Below are positions 35,368-46,400 of a stretch of 64,000 nt of DNA, one piece after another. The stretch spans positions 16,616,001-16,680,000 of the forward strand of contig CM060732.1 of NCBI GenBank assembly GCA_030704615.1, given 5' to 3'. The notes under the pieces are model-generated. The model did no database searches. It was not told the origin of the DNA and saw only the letters and a program-made list of their open reading frames with translations. The stretch's first letter is position 1; each line of letters starts with the position of its first letter. The translations under genes and the position numbers were made by a program. Source of the stretch: Takakia lepidozioides (Eukaryota; Streptophyta; Takakiopsida; Takakiales; Takakiaceae).

Positions 35368-37303
35368 TGGTGAAGCGGAAGGTCTTCGAAGTGACAGTCC
35401 CTCTCACTGAGTACGAGAAGTTCCGAGAGCGCTGGATTGCTGCCATAAAGGAGGTGGAAGCAACGTTCAAGCAGTCGATACATGGGTGAGTTTAGTTCCT
35501 GACTTTGGTTACCCACCCACTAAACTTGCGATTCGCCTTATCCTCTGACCTTCCTACAGCTCTCATAAGCTTCATAGCACAAATGGGGGCGAGTAGCTGC
35601 GACTTGTACAAACAGAGAGGCAAACAACATGCAGTGAGTGACGATTAGGTTTGAGGAGGGTGTGTCATTAGGCGGGAGATGTCCGCCGTCATTCGTGGGC
35701 AGCCATTACGTCCTGGTAGGGTGCGGCTGTGGTTCAGCGTAGGCTTAAGAGTATTAGGGTATGTATGCTTGCATTTGTTTGTGATTGTTTGAGATGGAGG
35801 TCATGGAGGTGTTTGTGCAGGCTTGCAGGAGCAAAATGCCCTCGCAAGCCACGCGCTCCGAAGGAAAAAGCTAGGGATCAAGGTCCTGCAAGGCAAAGTG
35901 CCAGACTGAAGACGATGAAGACTACGATTCTGCATGAGGGCTCTTCTGAGGACGATGAGGACGATCCACTCCTCCCACGCCAGTGCAAGGCGAGTGCGTC
36001 GTCGGCGGATGCCATGGCAAGCCGAGGAGAACATGCCCAGGCTCATGTCGCAGGACAAAAACGCCCATCATCTACACTACGAACACCTTCTCCGTCTGTG
36101 AGTTATAGTTCTTCACAATGACCATGATTCAAATTATGTATGTTTTTGGTAAAATCACGAAGAGATAGGGTATGGTAAGATCATGAAGAGATAGGGTATG
36201 TCTGTCAAGACAGGGAAGTTGGACAATGCAGGGGTCAGCCAAGGCACAATCACAAATTATTTCCACTAGACAAGTTGAAGTGCCAAAGGCATGATGTCAG
36301 CCCAATGTAGACTTCAGGTGTGTTCAACAAAATATCAGTAAAACTTGGAGGGATACTTCTCATGGACCCATCAGGTTTGTCCCTTTGAATTCTTGCTATG
36401 GATTTCAGGAACACCCCATACCTAAGAGGGTTCAAAAATGTACTGGGAGGACATCATTGGGGCCAATCAAATTTGGGAGATTTACTACCCAAGATCATAC
36501 TGAGTTTTGGGTAATCTTGTCTTTACAAATCATATGTGCTTCCAGTTTGTTATCTTGAATTCAAGGATTTGCTGCTTGCTGCCTACATGTATGTGTAATC
36601 ACCCACAGTGTACTGGGGGAATTTCTTTTCAGGGCAAGCACAAGCGCACTGGATCCACGATCCCTGCTGCTAGCAATGGAGATGGCGCCCACAAGAACGC
36701 AGGAGGTGGCCCTAACTCTTCCATCATTTTGGGTTCTGTGCCACCAGTACCCCCACCTTATTATGGTATGCCTCAGTACCCACAGTCTGGCACTCAGTAT
36801 GGTCAGGGTCAATATGGTGCTCCTCCATATGGGCAGTATGGGCAGTATCCTCCTCCACCATATTTGCCACCCCCTAATAGCTATGGGGGTGGCAAGTCAC
36901 CGGAATATCCTCCTGCTTATGGACAGTATGGCCAGTATGGTCCTCGGCCTTCTGGCCAACAGCCATGGCCACCAGTCCCTACTTGGCAGGATCCTGCTGT
37001 GAATTCTCCTGTGCGCACGGAGGTCTCTAAAGGAGGGGAGGGTGCCGTTTCAAAGAATGATAGAACCAATGCTTTAAGGAGGGCTAATAGCTCAGCCAAA
37101 ATTGAAGCTGCCAAGGTGAAGGAAGAGAGAATAGCTGCAGGTCTTCCTCCCACGGTGATTGTGACGAACCTCAAAGGAGCCCCGTATAGATTGTTCCCTT
37201 GCCATCAACAACCAACCTGATGAACTTGTATACAAAATCAGAGATCACCTGGCTAAGCTATTTTCATATACGCCACACAAGTTAAAAGACTTCCACCTAA
37301 AAT
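35368..37303 (+). pseudogene. 5' exons of the second CACTA gene (tnpA-like candidate)
   Basis: A clean first exon at 35368-35486 (MVKRKVFEVTVPL...) ends at GTGAGT, 127 bases from the tnp2 start and in the opposite direction. A second candidate exon (about 35820-36100) follows a good TTTGTGCAG acceptor and encodes a basic/acidic stretch with SSEDDEDDPLL. A third (about 36634-37195) encodes a Tyr/Pro/Gly/Gln-rich stretch (QYGAPPYGQYGQYPPPPYLP), then KVKEERIAAGLPPTVIVTN. The frame shifts near 37200, after which LAINNQPDELVYK continues to 37303. I infer a regulatory/DNA-binding CACTA protein from position and from the DUF8039-like 3' exon. The exon chain is not proven. 37304-37900 holds one more possible exon (KKANGAIQNPTK, ending at GTAAGT 37536). 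Confidence 0.4.
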
Positions 37304-37904
37304 AAACAATTGGCAGAATAATGAAGAGCCAGCATTATGAAGCACACACTGCGTGGTTGGGTGGTAAGGGGAAACCCATTACTGTATCTGACAAGGTATG
37401 GAACAAGCTTGTAAGAACTGGTAGACATAGATGTTCCACAAAGTGTCGGGCAACATGAAGAAGGCAAATGGTGCAATTCAGAATCCTACCAAGACTGGCC
37501 GTGGTGGGAAGGCAATGGTGGAAGCACGCTTGGTAAGTGGCATCATCACGACTCTGTATTTTGTTCCTCATTGAATTGCTATGTGTATATTGTTAGCCCT
37601 CACATTGCTTACTGACTTGTGGCATGGGTTTGTTTGTGGCATGGATTAATTAATTTGCAGGAAACCCTATTAGGGTGCCCTCCTACATTATATGAAATTC
37701 AAGAGGGTTCAGTGTTACGGTTGTCAGCTGGGAGTGACAGGCGGATAAGTGTGTTTTCCACGTTTGCTAGAGTGGTTGCTGCATCATAGGTTGCTAGGAT
37801 TTTTTTCAAGGCTTTTGGCCTGGGTTTTCTTTCCAATGGTTGTTCATGCTAGGTTTTTTTTGTTTGATTCATACTTGGGCAAGTTTTCATGGATTGGCAG
37901 GAGG

Positions 37905-39073
37905 GAAGTCTCGCATATTCTACAGTAGTTGGCAGGATGGATGGCTTGGACAAACTGGTGGAATCACAAGGACGTGACATGGCAGACTTAAAATTACAGA
38001 TGCAGAGCATGATTGAGTACCAGAATGCCATTGTGGCCAGATTGGGGATTAATCTACCAGGCGTAGGACCAGTGACATCTACGATGGATGCGTCTGCTGT
38101 GACATTATCAAAATGTTTGGAATCCCAATTTCAGACAGTAACTGGTGCTCACTCTAAGCCCTTATGTCTTCCTGTCACTGATGCTCTTTTGAATTTGACC
38201 GAGCAGCAGCAGGATACAAGGAAGGCCAGCTGTGAGGTACACGTGGAAATTCAGCCCTTGCCACGTACAAAGGCAATATCAGTCCAGGGGGCAATGGTGA
38301 CAGAGCCGCCTGGCACACCGGATTCTGGTATGCAGGTATGTGGGAGTTTAAATGGGGAGGAAGATGCAGATGGGGACAAAACAAACAAGCAGGTTGCTTT
38401 AATTTCTCCTGCTCACATGTTGAAGCCAAATGACAGTTTACTTCCTAGACCAGCGAGGAATCATTTACTAATTCTGGACTTAAATGGTCTGTTATGTGAA
38501 TCTTTTCATTCTGCTAATGGGCCTGCATCTCTTCCCAAAGGTTTTGTGGGGAAGATATGTGGCAAGAAGATGGTAGTTTTGAGACCACGCTGTTATGAGT
38601 TTTTGCAAAAGTGTTTTGAACACTTTGAGGTGGCGGTGTGGTCTTGTTGCCAAGCTCGCAACTTCTTCCCAATGGTGGACTATATTTTTGCAGCCCACAC
38701 TAAGCTGGTTTTCCAGTGGGATGCCCTTCACTATGACGAGGATCCAGTCCTCCCATGCCGTAAGGGGTCTGATTCAAAGCCATTATATTTCAAGAACTTG
38801 TCTAGAGTGTGGGCAGACTGGCCATAATGGACTTATGAGGACACTATTCTTGTTGACGACACACCAAGAAAGGCGACAAACAATCCTCCTTCAGTGGGAT
38901 TTTTCCAGAGCCATGAAAAGTGCAACCAAATTCACCAACTGATGAGTATCTAACATAGGTGTTGTGGCCTTTCTTGTGGAAGGCATCGAAAGCTGCCAGT
39001 ATTCCCAAGTTTTTGGAGTTTCAGCCTGTTTTCGGACAACAACCATACAACACTGCTACTGTGAAGGTACAAA
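37905..39073 (+). pseudogene. Coiled coil plus broken FCP1/NIF-type phosphatase domain
   Basis: An exon starting at about 37905 encodes a coiled coil (DLKLQMQSMIEYQNAIVARL). From about 38455 the frame is an FCP1-homology (NLI-interacting factor) domain. LLILDLNGLL is the plant DLNG variant of the DxDx(T/V) motif. FLQKCFEHFEVAVWSCC, LVFQWDALHYD and KPLYFKNLSRVWAD follow. An in-frame TAA (38826-38828) interrupts it, yet the same frame then gives TILVDDTPRKATNNPPS, the DD motif. A one-base shift near 38902 restores FFPEP and, past two further stops, VLWPFLWKASKAASIPKF...VFGQQPY, the usual C-terminal end. This family dephosphorylates phosphoserine, often in the RNA polymerase II tail. This copy is a pseudogene lying inside the inferred CACTA element. 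Confidence 0.75.
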
Positions 39074-39288
39074 CATTCTGACAGTGCTCCAGAGGCTACA
39101 AGTTTTGTGGGTTCATTCATTGCATTGCTTTCCTGGATGCTTCTCCTCGGTTGCTTGATTAATGCTAGGTTTTCTTTGCAGGTTTTCATGTTGGCTTTTT
39201 TTGTTTGATTCATATTTGGATTTTGTTTCTATTCACTATTCCTGTTTGCTCATTGCTTTCCTGGTTGTTCTCTGGTCTGTGACACAGG

Positions 39289-39834
39289 AACTTGTGACAA
39301 ACAAAGGTGATATTGTCGACAAGCCGGTACAGACCAGGGGCAAGAGTGTCGACCCGGCGAGTAGCCCCCCAAAAGAGGTCTCACAACCACTCGAGACTGC
39401 AAATGGAGTAAGTCCAGGCCCTTGTCTTGTTTGTTTTATTTTTTCCAACCTTGGGGCTCTATTTAATTCGCAAATGTTGAGTGTCCTAGTCGTGTGTATG
39501 TCATGGGTTTTCATATCGTGTTTTTTTTTGTGTGGAGTTGGGATCACAGTTCAGGGTGGGTGATGAGGTTCGGCTGTTGGATGTGAACTCCAAATGCAAG
39601 AAAGTTGGAGTAGGGCTGATTGTTGCTCTTCAAGGTGCTGTGGTGGGTTACGGGTACCCTGCTGTGCACCTTGATTATGCCTATGTGTACATCAAAGAGG
39701 CATGTGTCAGTAACACCCCTCTACCATATGTGAATGGTGTTAGGAAACATATCGAGTTGGGGCAAGTGGTTGGCCAGACAACACTTTGGAGTCTAAAGTT
39801 AACCTTAGATGTGCTGGTATCTTTTGAGTAGGTG
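39289..39834 (+). CDS. 3' exons of the second CACTA gene, DUF8039-like domain
   Basis: A short exon (39289-39408, ELVTNKGDIVDKPVQTRG...) has clean GT-AG ends. The last exon starts at 39550 after GGATCACAG and runs to the TAG ending at 39831. Its product (FRVGDEVRLLDV, VGVGLIVALQGAVVGYGYP, NTPLPYVNGV, TTLWSLKLTL) has the layout of DUF8039-type domains found in plant CACTA accessory proteins. This match is from memory of the pattern. It lies about 560 bases before the candidate CACTA terminus, as expected for the 3' end of an element gene. Confidence 0.5.
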
Positions 39835-39839
39835 TACAA

Positions 39840-40393
39840 TATGAGGCTGGCAATACTAACAATTTTAATGGTCCCTTAATTAAAACATATAGTAAAGCTG
39901 CATGGCCCAAGATTCAAGACGCAAATATAAACTATTTCGGAAAACAATCTTGATGACATGTGACATCACACCTGCTTAAACCAAAACACGTGGCAGTATA
40001 TGACACGACATTCTTTATCCATATTTATATTTATTAATTAAAATATATTTCCAAATCATAAATCATAAATAAATTTTTAATTATTACACGTGGAGTAACA
40101 AGTGGTTTCAACCACTTCTCATCACTGAGGTGTCTATAACCACTCACAATCTACCACTGTACTCGTCCACGTGGAATATATTATATTATATTACCAAATA
40201 ATAAATAATAAATAATAACAAAATATTACACGTGGACTACTGAGTGGTTGAAACCACTTCCAACCATTGTCTGTGATGCCACCGTGGCATTTCATCGGGA
40301 TTAACCACTGGCAAGTGTTTACTAGTGGTTTATAGAGTGGGAAAAGACAGTAGTGATTAAAGGGCCAGTGGTTATTCCACGTTTTCCTTCTAG
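39840..40393 (+). other. Candidate CACTA subterminal region and terminus
   Basis: An AT-rich stretch carries many ACCACT/AGTGGT motifs and CACGTGG boxes (about 39990, 40088, 40170, 40230). A direct repeat occurs at 40083 and 40225 (ATTACACGTGGA...ACCACTT). It ends CCACGTTTTCCTTCTAGTG at 40393; the reverse complement begins CACTAGAAGG. Dense short subterminal motifs and a CACTA end are the signature of this superfamily. I did not find the matching left terminus. Confidence 0.5.
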
Positions 40394-42090
40394 TGAGAGG
40401 AGCACCGTTCCATGTGTCTTGCGTGGAAATGTGCTTCCACCTTGGATGATACAGAGACACAGTTTGCATGTATACGGGCTTGGTAGACAACGTCAGGTGT
40501 TGTAAAGAAATCAGACGAGGGAGCAATGGTCAGTTGGCTAGCATGGTGGCATTATCGTTTCCTCCAGTTCGGCGACTATATGCGGGAGGTGAGTTGGACG
40601 AATTCACGTCCCGTTCAATTTTTATGCTAGTCATTATTTGTAACTTCCTTGTAACCTGATAATGTGCATGTGCAGGAAATGTGTCTGGACTCTAACACCG
40701 ACATGCTGACAACAAACATGGCCGAATCAATACATTCTTCTTGGCGTGCCTCCTCTGCGGCACATCTAGTGGACATCCTCACTGCCACAACGGAGGACAT
40801 TGTGAGGTTAATTATGCAGCAATGCAGGTACAACGAGTTCTTGAAAGGGAAACAGTGGGGCTTGGGGCCAGACAGGCAGAAAATGCTGATGCGGACTGCC
40901 TCCAGATCGAAGAATCCTCGGAAATGGGCGGCAGCTTTGCGAGAGGGCCTTCGAGACACGCCATTGCTTCGAAGAGGCCAACACTTGGAAGGAGATGTTC
41001 ACACTCGTCCAGTGAGACGAAGACTTGACGAGGCACCTGGCGGAGAAGAGGATTCATGGCGAGCTGACAAGAATATTCGCACGCTCCCTCGTGGTCCCGT
41101 AATGTTGCCCGAGGACGTCTCGTCGAGCACCGCAAGCCTTGCACGTTCAAGATCGCTATCTCCTTTGAGCACAGGGCACGTGCCCGAAGAACATAACGAG
41201 CCATCTGTAGTAACGCAGTACAACATACCCATTATGGAGACAAGAGTGTTGGAGTCACATGGAGAATTGCAAGGACATTACCAGCATTTCGAGGGAAGTG
41301 CTGCGTCATCCGGGTGGATACGAGAGCACGCTGTAATGAGATGATTCAGAGGAACCCACACGGTACTGTACCTGCACCTTGTTTCAGCGGCAGATTTTTT
41401 ACTCACAGATTTTCTCACGCCACAACGCATACGTTTTGGTTCTGTAGGCATGACATAATGACTTGTGTATTTGGCAAGCCCAAGTACGGGATTCAGGGAA
41501 TGCCGGAGCCTCCGGGCGTCTGGCCTGTTGCACCAGGTTGCAACCTCTCTCAGAATGAGGCGGATGCTCTTTCTGCAGCAGGATTTCGAATGGTGCAACG
41601 CACAGACATCCCGGCCCACCCTTTCCAGTTCCTCAGACCCAGCCATTGCAGACTGCGAGGTCCAGTAGAGACGGATTGGACAATTCTGCACATCCCACAA
41701 TGCGATTCGGAAGAGTGAAAAGACGACACCCTCCCAACAAGTTGAATGAGACTCGGATTGCCAATGCTTTTGGGATAGCTTGCACTATTCAGAGCTCATG
41801 GGACATACCCGCACCCGGCCTTGGGCGTGTTTATCGGATGGCAACGGCCGGCTCAGTTGTACGCGACGACGTATACACAATTACAATCGGAGTGGAGCCG
41901 ACCTGCAATTGTACAGACTTCTCGTTGATGGAAGCAAAGAAGGGGACAAAGTATTATCCGTGTAAACATCTGTATTGCATTTACCTAAGAGGTTGAGGAT
42001 GAACTTGAGTATTGATGACTTTGTTCATGCACCAGCATTGAGCGTGAACGAGCTGCACAAACTCCTCGGCAGGGATTCCAGAAATCATTG
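40394..42090 (+). pseudogene. MULE transposase with SWIM zinc finger, copy 2 (5'-truncated)
   Basis: The sequence starts abruptly at agaggagcaccgtt, inside the core that copy 1 has at 13347, and matches copy 1 to its stop. The intron at 40589-40675 is kept, so the copy arose through DNA. The open stretch 40676-41344 lacks the one-base loss that copy 1 has near 13827. Lesions of its own: TGG to TAG near 40484 (IRAW*), a base lost near 41260 and another frame change near 41640. A further base is lost at about 41987, right after the SWIM finger (CNCTDF...CKHLYCIYL). Confidence 0.85.
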
Positions 42091-42480
42091 ATGGGGCAAA
42101 GGGAATCCACCATATGGATATTTGCAATTGCATTTTTATGCATTAGACTTTGTTTTGCAGTGTAATGAAATGCACCCCAAAACTCTAGAAATGAGATAGA
42201 CAATATTAAAGTAATCTCTTTCAAACACATTATGGACTTCTGGATATCTGTTGACCTCCAGTGGCAGTTTAATGTCGAAACAAAATCCATACTAAGATGG
42301 CGGCAGGAAAAATTTGCAGATCTTCCAGAAAACTGAGTTCCAATAGTATTAGTTGTGGGGGCCATTTGTGGAAATATAGCGCCGACTTTCCCTATTTTGG
42401 GCTGAAAACTAACTAAGTCCCAACATATATGGGAACGATGTCTGGAAAAATGGCGCCGAATTTCCAGTTACATGGCCCGG
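42091..42480 (+). repeat. 3' flank of MULE copy 2 with GGCGCC repeats
   Basis: The post-stop sequence matches that of copy 1, with about 150 extra bases, then enters the same array: gcgccgactttccctattttgggctgaaaactaactaagtccc and ggcgccgaatttcc near 42450. Keeping this array after both transposase copies shows it is part of the element. Confidence 0.8.
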
Positions 42481-43100
42481 ATTTGCCCAACATCTGTGCA
42501 ATCCTCGGCACCGCACTACAACATATGAGCATTTTTATGACTTCACATATGATTATTTTTCCAGTCTTATATGCGTTCATGACTACATCACTCTGTAGTG
42601 AAAAAAAATCCTGTCATAGCGACTAGTCTTTAGGACTGCGTTTTGCAAGTCATATCCGTGACTGCTTGCGTGGCACCGGGAGTCCTGCTACAGAGAGGGT
42701 TGCAGTCACAACTATATAACTAATATATGACTACATTGTTTGTTGAGCGCTGCCTACATGGAGAGGCTTCAGCGGGACACGTGCGCCACTGCGCAAGCGA
42801 CACGTCATGCATTCGTCAGGGGATCATATGACTATATGTCTGTAAAGTGATGCCTACATGGAGAGGCGACGGATGGACACGTGCGCCACTGCGAATTTGA
42901 CATGTCACGACTTCTTGCCATGATCATATGACTACATGTCTGCACAATGATGCCTACATGGAGAGGCGCTAGCGGGACATGTCTGCTATGGCAGATTTCA
43001 CACGTGGTGACTACATGACTCGCTCATATGACTACAGGGATGTCTACATGGAGAGTTGTTAGCGGGACACCTGTTGCCATGTGGTGCATGTTGCTCAAAG
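42481..43100. repeat. Minisatellite of about 88-101 bp, four copies
   Basis: The phrase TGCCTACATGGAGAGGC recurs at about 42750, 42851, 42950 and, with changes, 43038. Each copy also has GGGACACGTGCGCCACTG-like and ATCATATGACTACATGTC-like parts. The bases before 42745 hold related ATGACT/TATGACTACAT motifs but no gene. The TATGACTACATG motif also appears in the first tnp2 intron (34825-34850). Confidence 0.8.
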
Positions 43101-43889
43101 TGGTTAAAGACACCTCATTGATTTGTACCACTTTGACAGTGGTGGAGAGTGGGTGGTGAAAGACACTGCAGTAATTGGAACCACTATTCTAGTGGTCGCT
43201 CATGAGTGGTTGCCTACACAACAGTGATTGGTATCACTTTTGTGGTGATACATGAAAAACTTTAAGTGGTTTGTGCACCTGTGACAGACTTCGAAAAACA
43301 GACAAGTGTCCAGACCATTGTAGGATGATGCTATTGAACAAGTGGTTCCAACAAAAGGTTGGTATAGAGAGCTATCGGCTCTATACAGAGTTTGCTATTG
43401 GAGGCATAATTGGGTAGTGATATGATACAAACCTTTTGAGGGTATCCAGAGTTAATGAATGATTGGAATAATAACTTTGGAAATGAGAGGCCATTAATCG
43501 AATCAGATGAGGATGATTGGTGGTAGAAACCATTCAGAAGGGAGATTTAAGTAGAATTGAGCAGTTTAGTATCATTGTTTTATCATGGTATAGTGCTTTC
43601 CTGCAAACGAACTTTGGACTGATTAATTTTATTGTTGGAGTTAATTATAGTTTTTATTCTACAATAGAATGATTTATCCTTCATATGGGTAAGGGTAAGT
43701 ATAATTCAAAATATTTATCCCTACGAAGGGTAAGGATAAGGGTAAAATAAAAAGGGTGTATCCGATCAATCATTTATCTTTATCCTGATTTATCCACCGG
43801 ATAAAGCTGGATAAATGTTTTACCCGCACAACACTGGCCAAGATGGAATCACTTGAGTCTGCCAACTAAGGTTGAAGCAAAGTGCATGG
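43101..43889. other. AGTGGT/ACCACT cluster, then AT-rich spacer
   Basis: 43101-43350 has at least eight AGTGGT or ACCACT motifs, including a perfect ACCACTA/TAGTGGT inverted repeat with a 3-base loop near 43170. This resembles the subterminal region at 39840-40393 and may be another CACTA end. 43350-43889 is AT-rich and has GGGTAAGGGTAAG and GGATAA repeats near 43690-43820. No gene seen. Confidence 0.4.
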
Positions 43890-43982
43890 GCCTGTACCAT
43901 AGGGTCACCACCATACTTAATTAATTAGTTCATTGACAATGCCTTCAAGTCCACCAGTTTTATAGCCTTAGATGGTTTAGAG

Positions 43983-44738
43983 CACTGTTGTATTGGTATG
44001 TCCATTTTGGCATACCCGACTGGTCCTGGTAGGTCCAACTTGGCTCTTGGGTCCAATTGGTAGGGCCCGGGGTAGATTAGGACTGGCCAGGGTAAGTTAT
44101 AGGATGGGTATGGGTATTTCGAATATTGAGATACCCTGGTCCTAGGCATGGGTATGACAAAAACTCAAATGACATACTGGGGCAGTATGTACAATGGTAT
44201 GGTTATTATTTTAATGGATGGTATCTTCGACAATTATATTATATATTATGGTATTTTAAGGTTAACTTCATGTAATTTTTAAATGTCTTTTATATTTGTA
44301 CCCACAAACCCTTGTTGTTATTTATAAGTTTATATTTTTGGTACATGGTTATATTATGGTGATCCATGTGATCATGGGATACATGATGCCAGCGGCTCAA
44401 ATCAGTGATGCCAACGGCTAGGAGCCCAAAGATATAGTGCTATTTTTTACATTGCACAAATGTGAATGAGAACAAGCACAAAAAAAATTGTATCATTATA
44501 CATACCCATGCTAGCCTGGGTTCATCAATCCTCAATACAGGTCTCAAGCTGAGTATGAAAATAGTTCATACTTAGACTGGTATGGTAGGTAGGGGGGTAG
44601 GTCTAGTGTTCAAAACCCGGGGTCCAGGGTATAGCCGGGGTATATGCCCCAAGACATACCCAACTGGTATGTTCTACAATACCCTTACTCATACCAGTGC
44701 ACATATCCCGGCCGACTGGCACATACCAGTACAACACC
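43983..44738. mobile_element. hAT-like MITE, 756 bp
   Basis: The ends form an imperfect terminal inverted repeat of about 21 bases: CACTGTTGTATTGGTATGTCC on the left, and GGTGTTGTACTGGTATGTGCC as the reverse complement of the right end. The flanks are GGTTTAGAG (43974-43982) and GGTTTACAG (44739-44747), an 8-9 bp duplication of the kind hAT elements make. Comparison with the intact LINE shows the insertion point. No coding capacity. Confidence 0.65.
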
Positions 44739-44863
44739 GGTTTACAGCTTCCACGATCTCAGAAGAACTAGTGGGTGCGTTGTAAACCTTTGCGATATAC
44801 TCCATCGTTACCTCTACTTCTATTAATTTATTATGTCATGGTTTGCATTTTTTTTTTGGGCCC

Positions 44864-45192
44864 TGTGTGTGCAAAGCCCCCAAGTACTACTACGTAGTAA
44901 GTAGTAAGAATAGATAGTAAGATGCAAGGGAAGAGAGTCTGGCTCTCTTTATATACCCTAGTGGGGCGGTGGGACCTTCTAGAAGGCTGCCCTAACACAC
45001 GTCACTCCTAGAAACCACCACGCCTGACCCCAATCTAACCATGAACCATCCCCTATTTAATAGGTCTTATCTTCCTACCTTTCCCCTCCCCTTACATGAC
45101 AGTTATTAATTGAACTCCTGCTGTAGCTTACTATAACTCCCGCTTCATAATTCCTAGACCACTCTCTAATCCCCACACCCCCTTTCAAACAT
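44864..45192. mobile_element. Small insertion flanked by GGGCCC, possible solo LTR
   Basis: About 329 bases starting TGTGTGTGCAAAGCC and ending TTTCAAACAT, with GGGCCC on both sides (44858-44863, 45193-45198). It contains TTTATATACCC, a TATA-like box. The TG start and near-CA end with a short duplication suggest a solo LTR or a small LTR element. It lies inside the LINE relic. Confidence 0.4.
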
Positions 45193-45300
45193 GGGCCCCT
45201 TATTCCAGTTCATCAGGGCTGTCTTGGAATATATGAACAGGTTTTTCTACTGTGTCCGTTCTTTAGACGGCCCCTCACTATTACAATTAGATTCCGGGGT

Positions 45301-46400
45301 TTGGTTGCAAATAGAAGGCCCCACCAAGCTTCAAAACCCTAACCAAGTCATCTTTTTTGGTACGGGTTGGAAGGAGGCTCTTAGGTGTGTAGACATTGGC
45401 CTTGTTGAAAACAGTATCATTTGAATTCCAGCAACGGGTCATGTAGGATGATGACGTGGATGATCTGGGCTAGGCTTGGTCGAGATCGTAGACCCTTCCA
45501 GAGCTGGCGATCAGGCCTGGAGGTTGTGTTTGGGATTTGGCGGCGGTAATCCGACTGTAGACCTAAAATATCTACCGTCTCTCCCACTGTCACGCGTATG
45601 GGCAAGTGCAAGTGCAAAGCTTTGATACTTGTATTTTGTGCAGCGAGAACCATGCAATCTGGGTATTTTAAAGTGTAGAGGCAGCCAGTTATTTTAGGAA
45701 CTGATTCTCTTTGGAGGATGCTGGATCCAAGTAGGGCTCATGGGAGATAGGGCGGGAAGAATGCGGGTGAGGAGTCTAGCAAAGACGGCATCAGAATGCT
45801 GTGCCCGGGCTTGACAAACGAGGTCGCGTGTTTTGGGGTAGGCCACATGGCGGTGCGGTTATGGGGCAGCGGTGTGCAGGGTTTGGTGCGGGCAGGGTCG
45901 CTACGGATTCTGCCATCGAGCCACCTATATGAGCGCTTCTGTAAGTGTCATGTGTGAGTATATTTTTTGTTAGTTGTATCTATGGCTTTTCTCTCACCTT
46001 CTCCGGTATCGGTGAGCATAGAGTTCTACACATGGGTGCAATGTCTGTAAGGCCACTCGACCGGACTTGATCGAGTGGTGTGTACCATGCATTGCCTTAA
46101 GTTTTGAACACTATTGGGCTACGAAGAAATCACTGGTTGTATTTAGTCCGTAGCTAGGTTGCAGAAACGATGGAAGTGGTACTTAAACCCTACAACCTAT
46201 TATTAGGTTTTTTCACGCAGAAACTCTATTTTCATCTGGAATCCAACGTTGAACATGTGACTGGTTCAGTTGGAGGTATCTGAGAACTTGAACTCAGCGT
46301 TTTCCGTGCATTAAGATATTTGTGAACAGGTTGGAAGTGTCTAGTTGCTATTTACTGTTCTATGCTTCAATGACTGAAGGGCGGGATACTTGATTTGGTC
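45301..46400. other. Intergenic upstream of the RRM gene
   Basis: No gene recognised. A possible upstream exon (ATG at 45982, MAFLSPSPVS, then GTGAGC) does not join the RRM frame in phase by the simplest splice. Promoter or 5' UTR sequence for the RRM gene is expected here, but I see no defining motif. Confidence 0.4.

Larger units (their letters stand above)
43890..45300 (-). mobile_element. LINE relic, split by two insertions
   Basis: Three short pieces match the LINE at 51140-51330 in order and orientation: about 43895-43982 (caccaccatactt...caatgccttcaagtccacc), 44739-44807 (cttccacgatctcagaagaactagtggg) and 45203-45300 (tccagttcatcagggctgtc). The gaps are filled by the MITE at 43983 and by the insertion around 44808-45202. 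Confidence 0.7.

Noticed and set aside
43690-43820. Telomere-like GGGTAAGGGTAAG and GGATAA runs
   Set aside because: They are short, irregular and do not match the plant TTTAGGG repeat.
45417-45653. Minus-strand 78-codon frame (MVLAAQNTSIKALHL...)
   Set aside because: No motif and no repeat support. It could be a LINE remnant, but nothing in the intact LINE in this window matches it.
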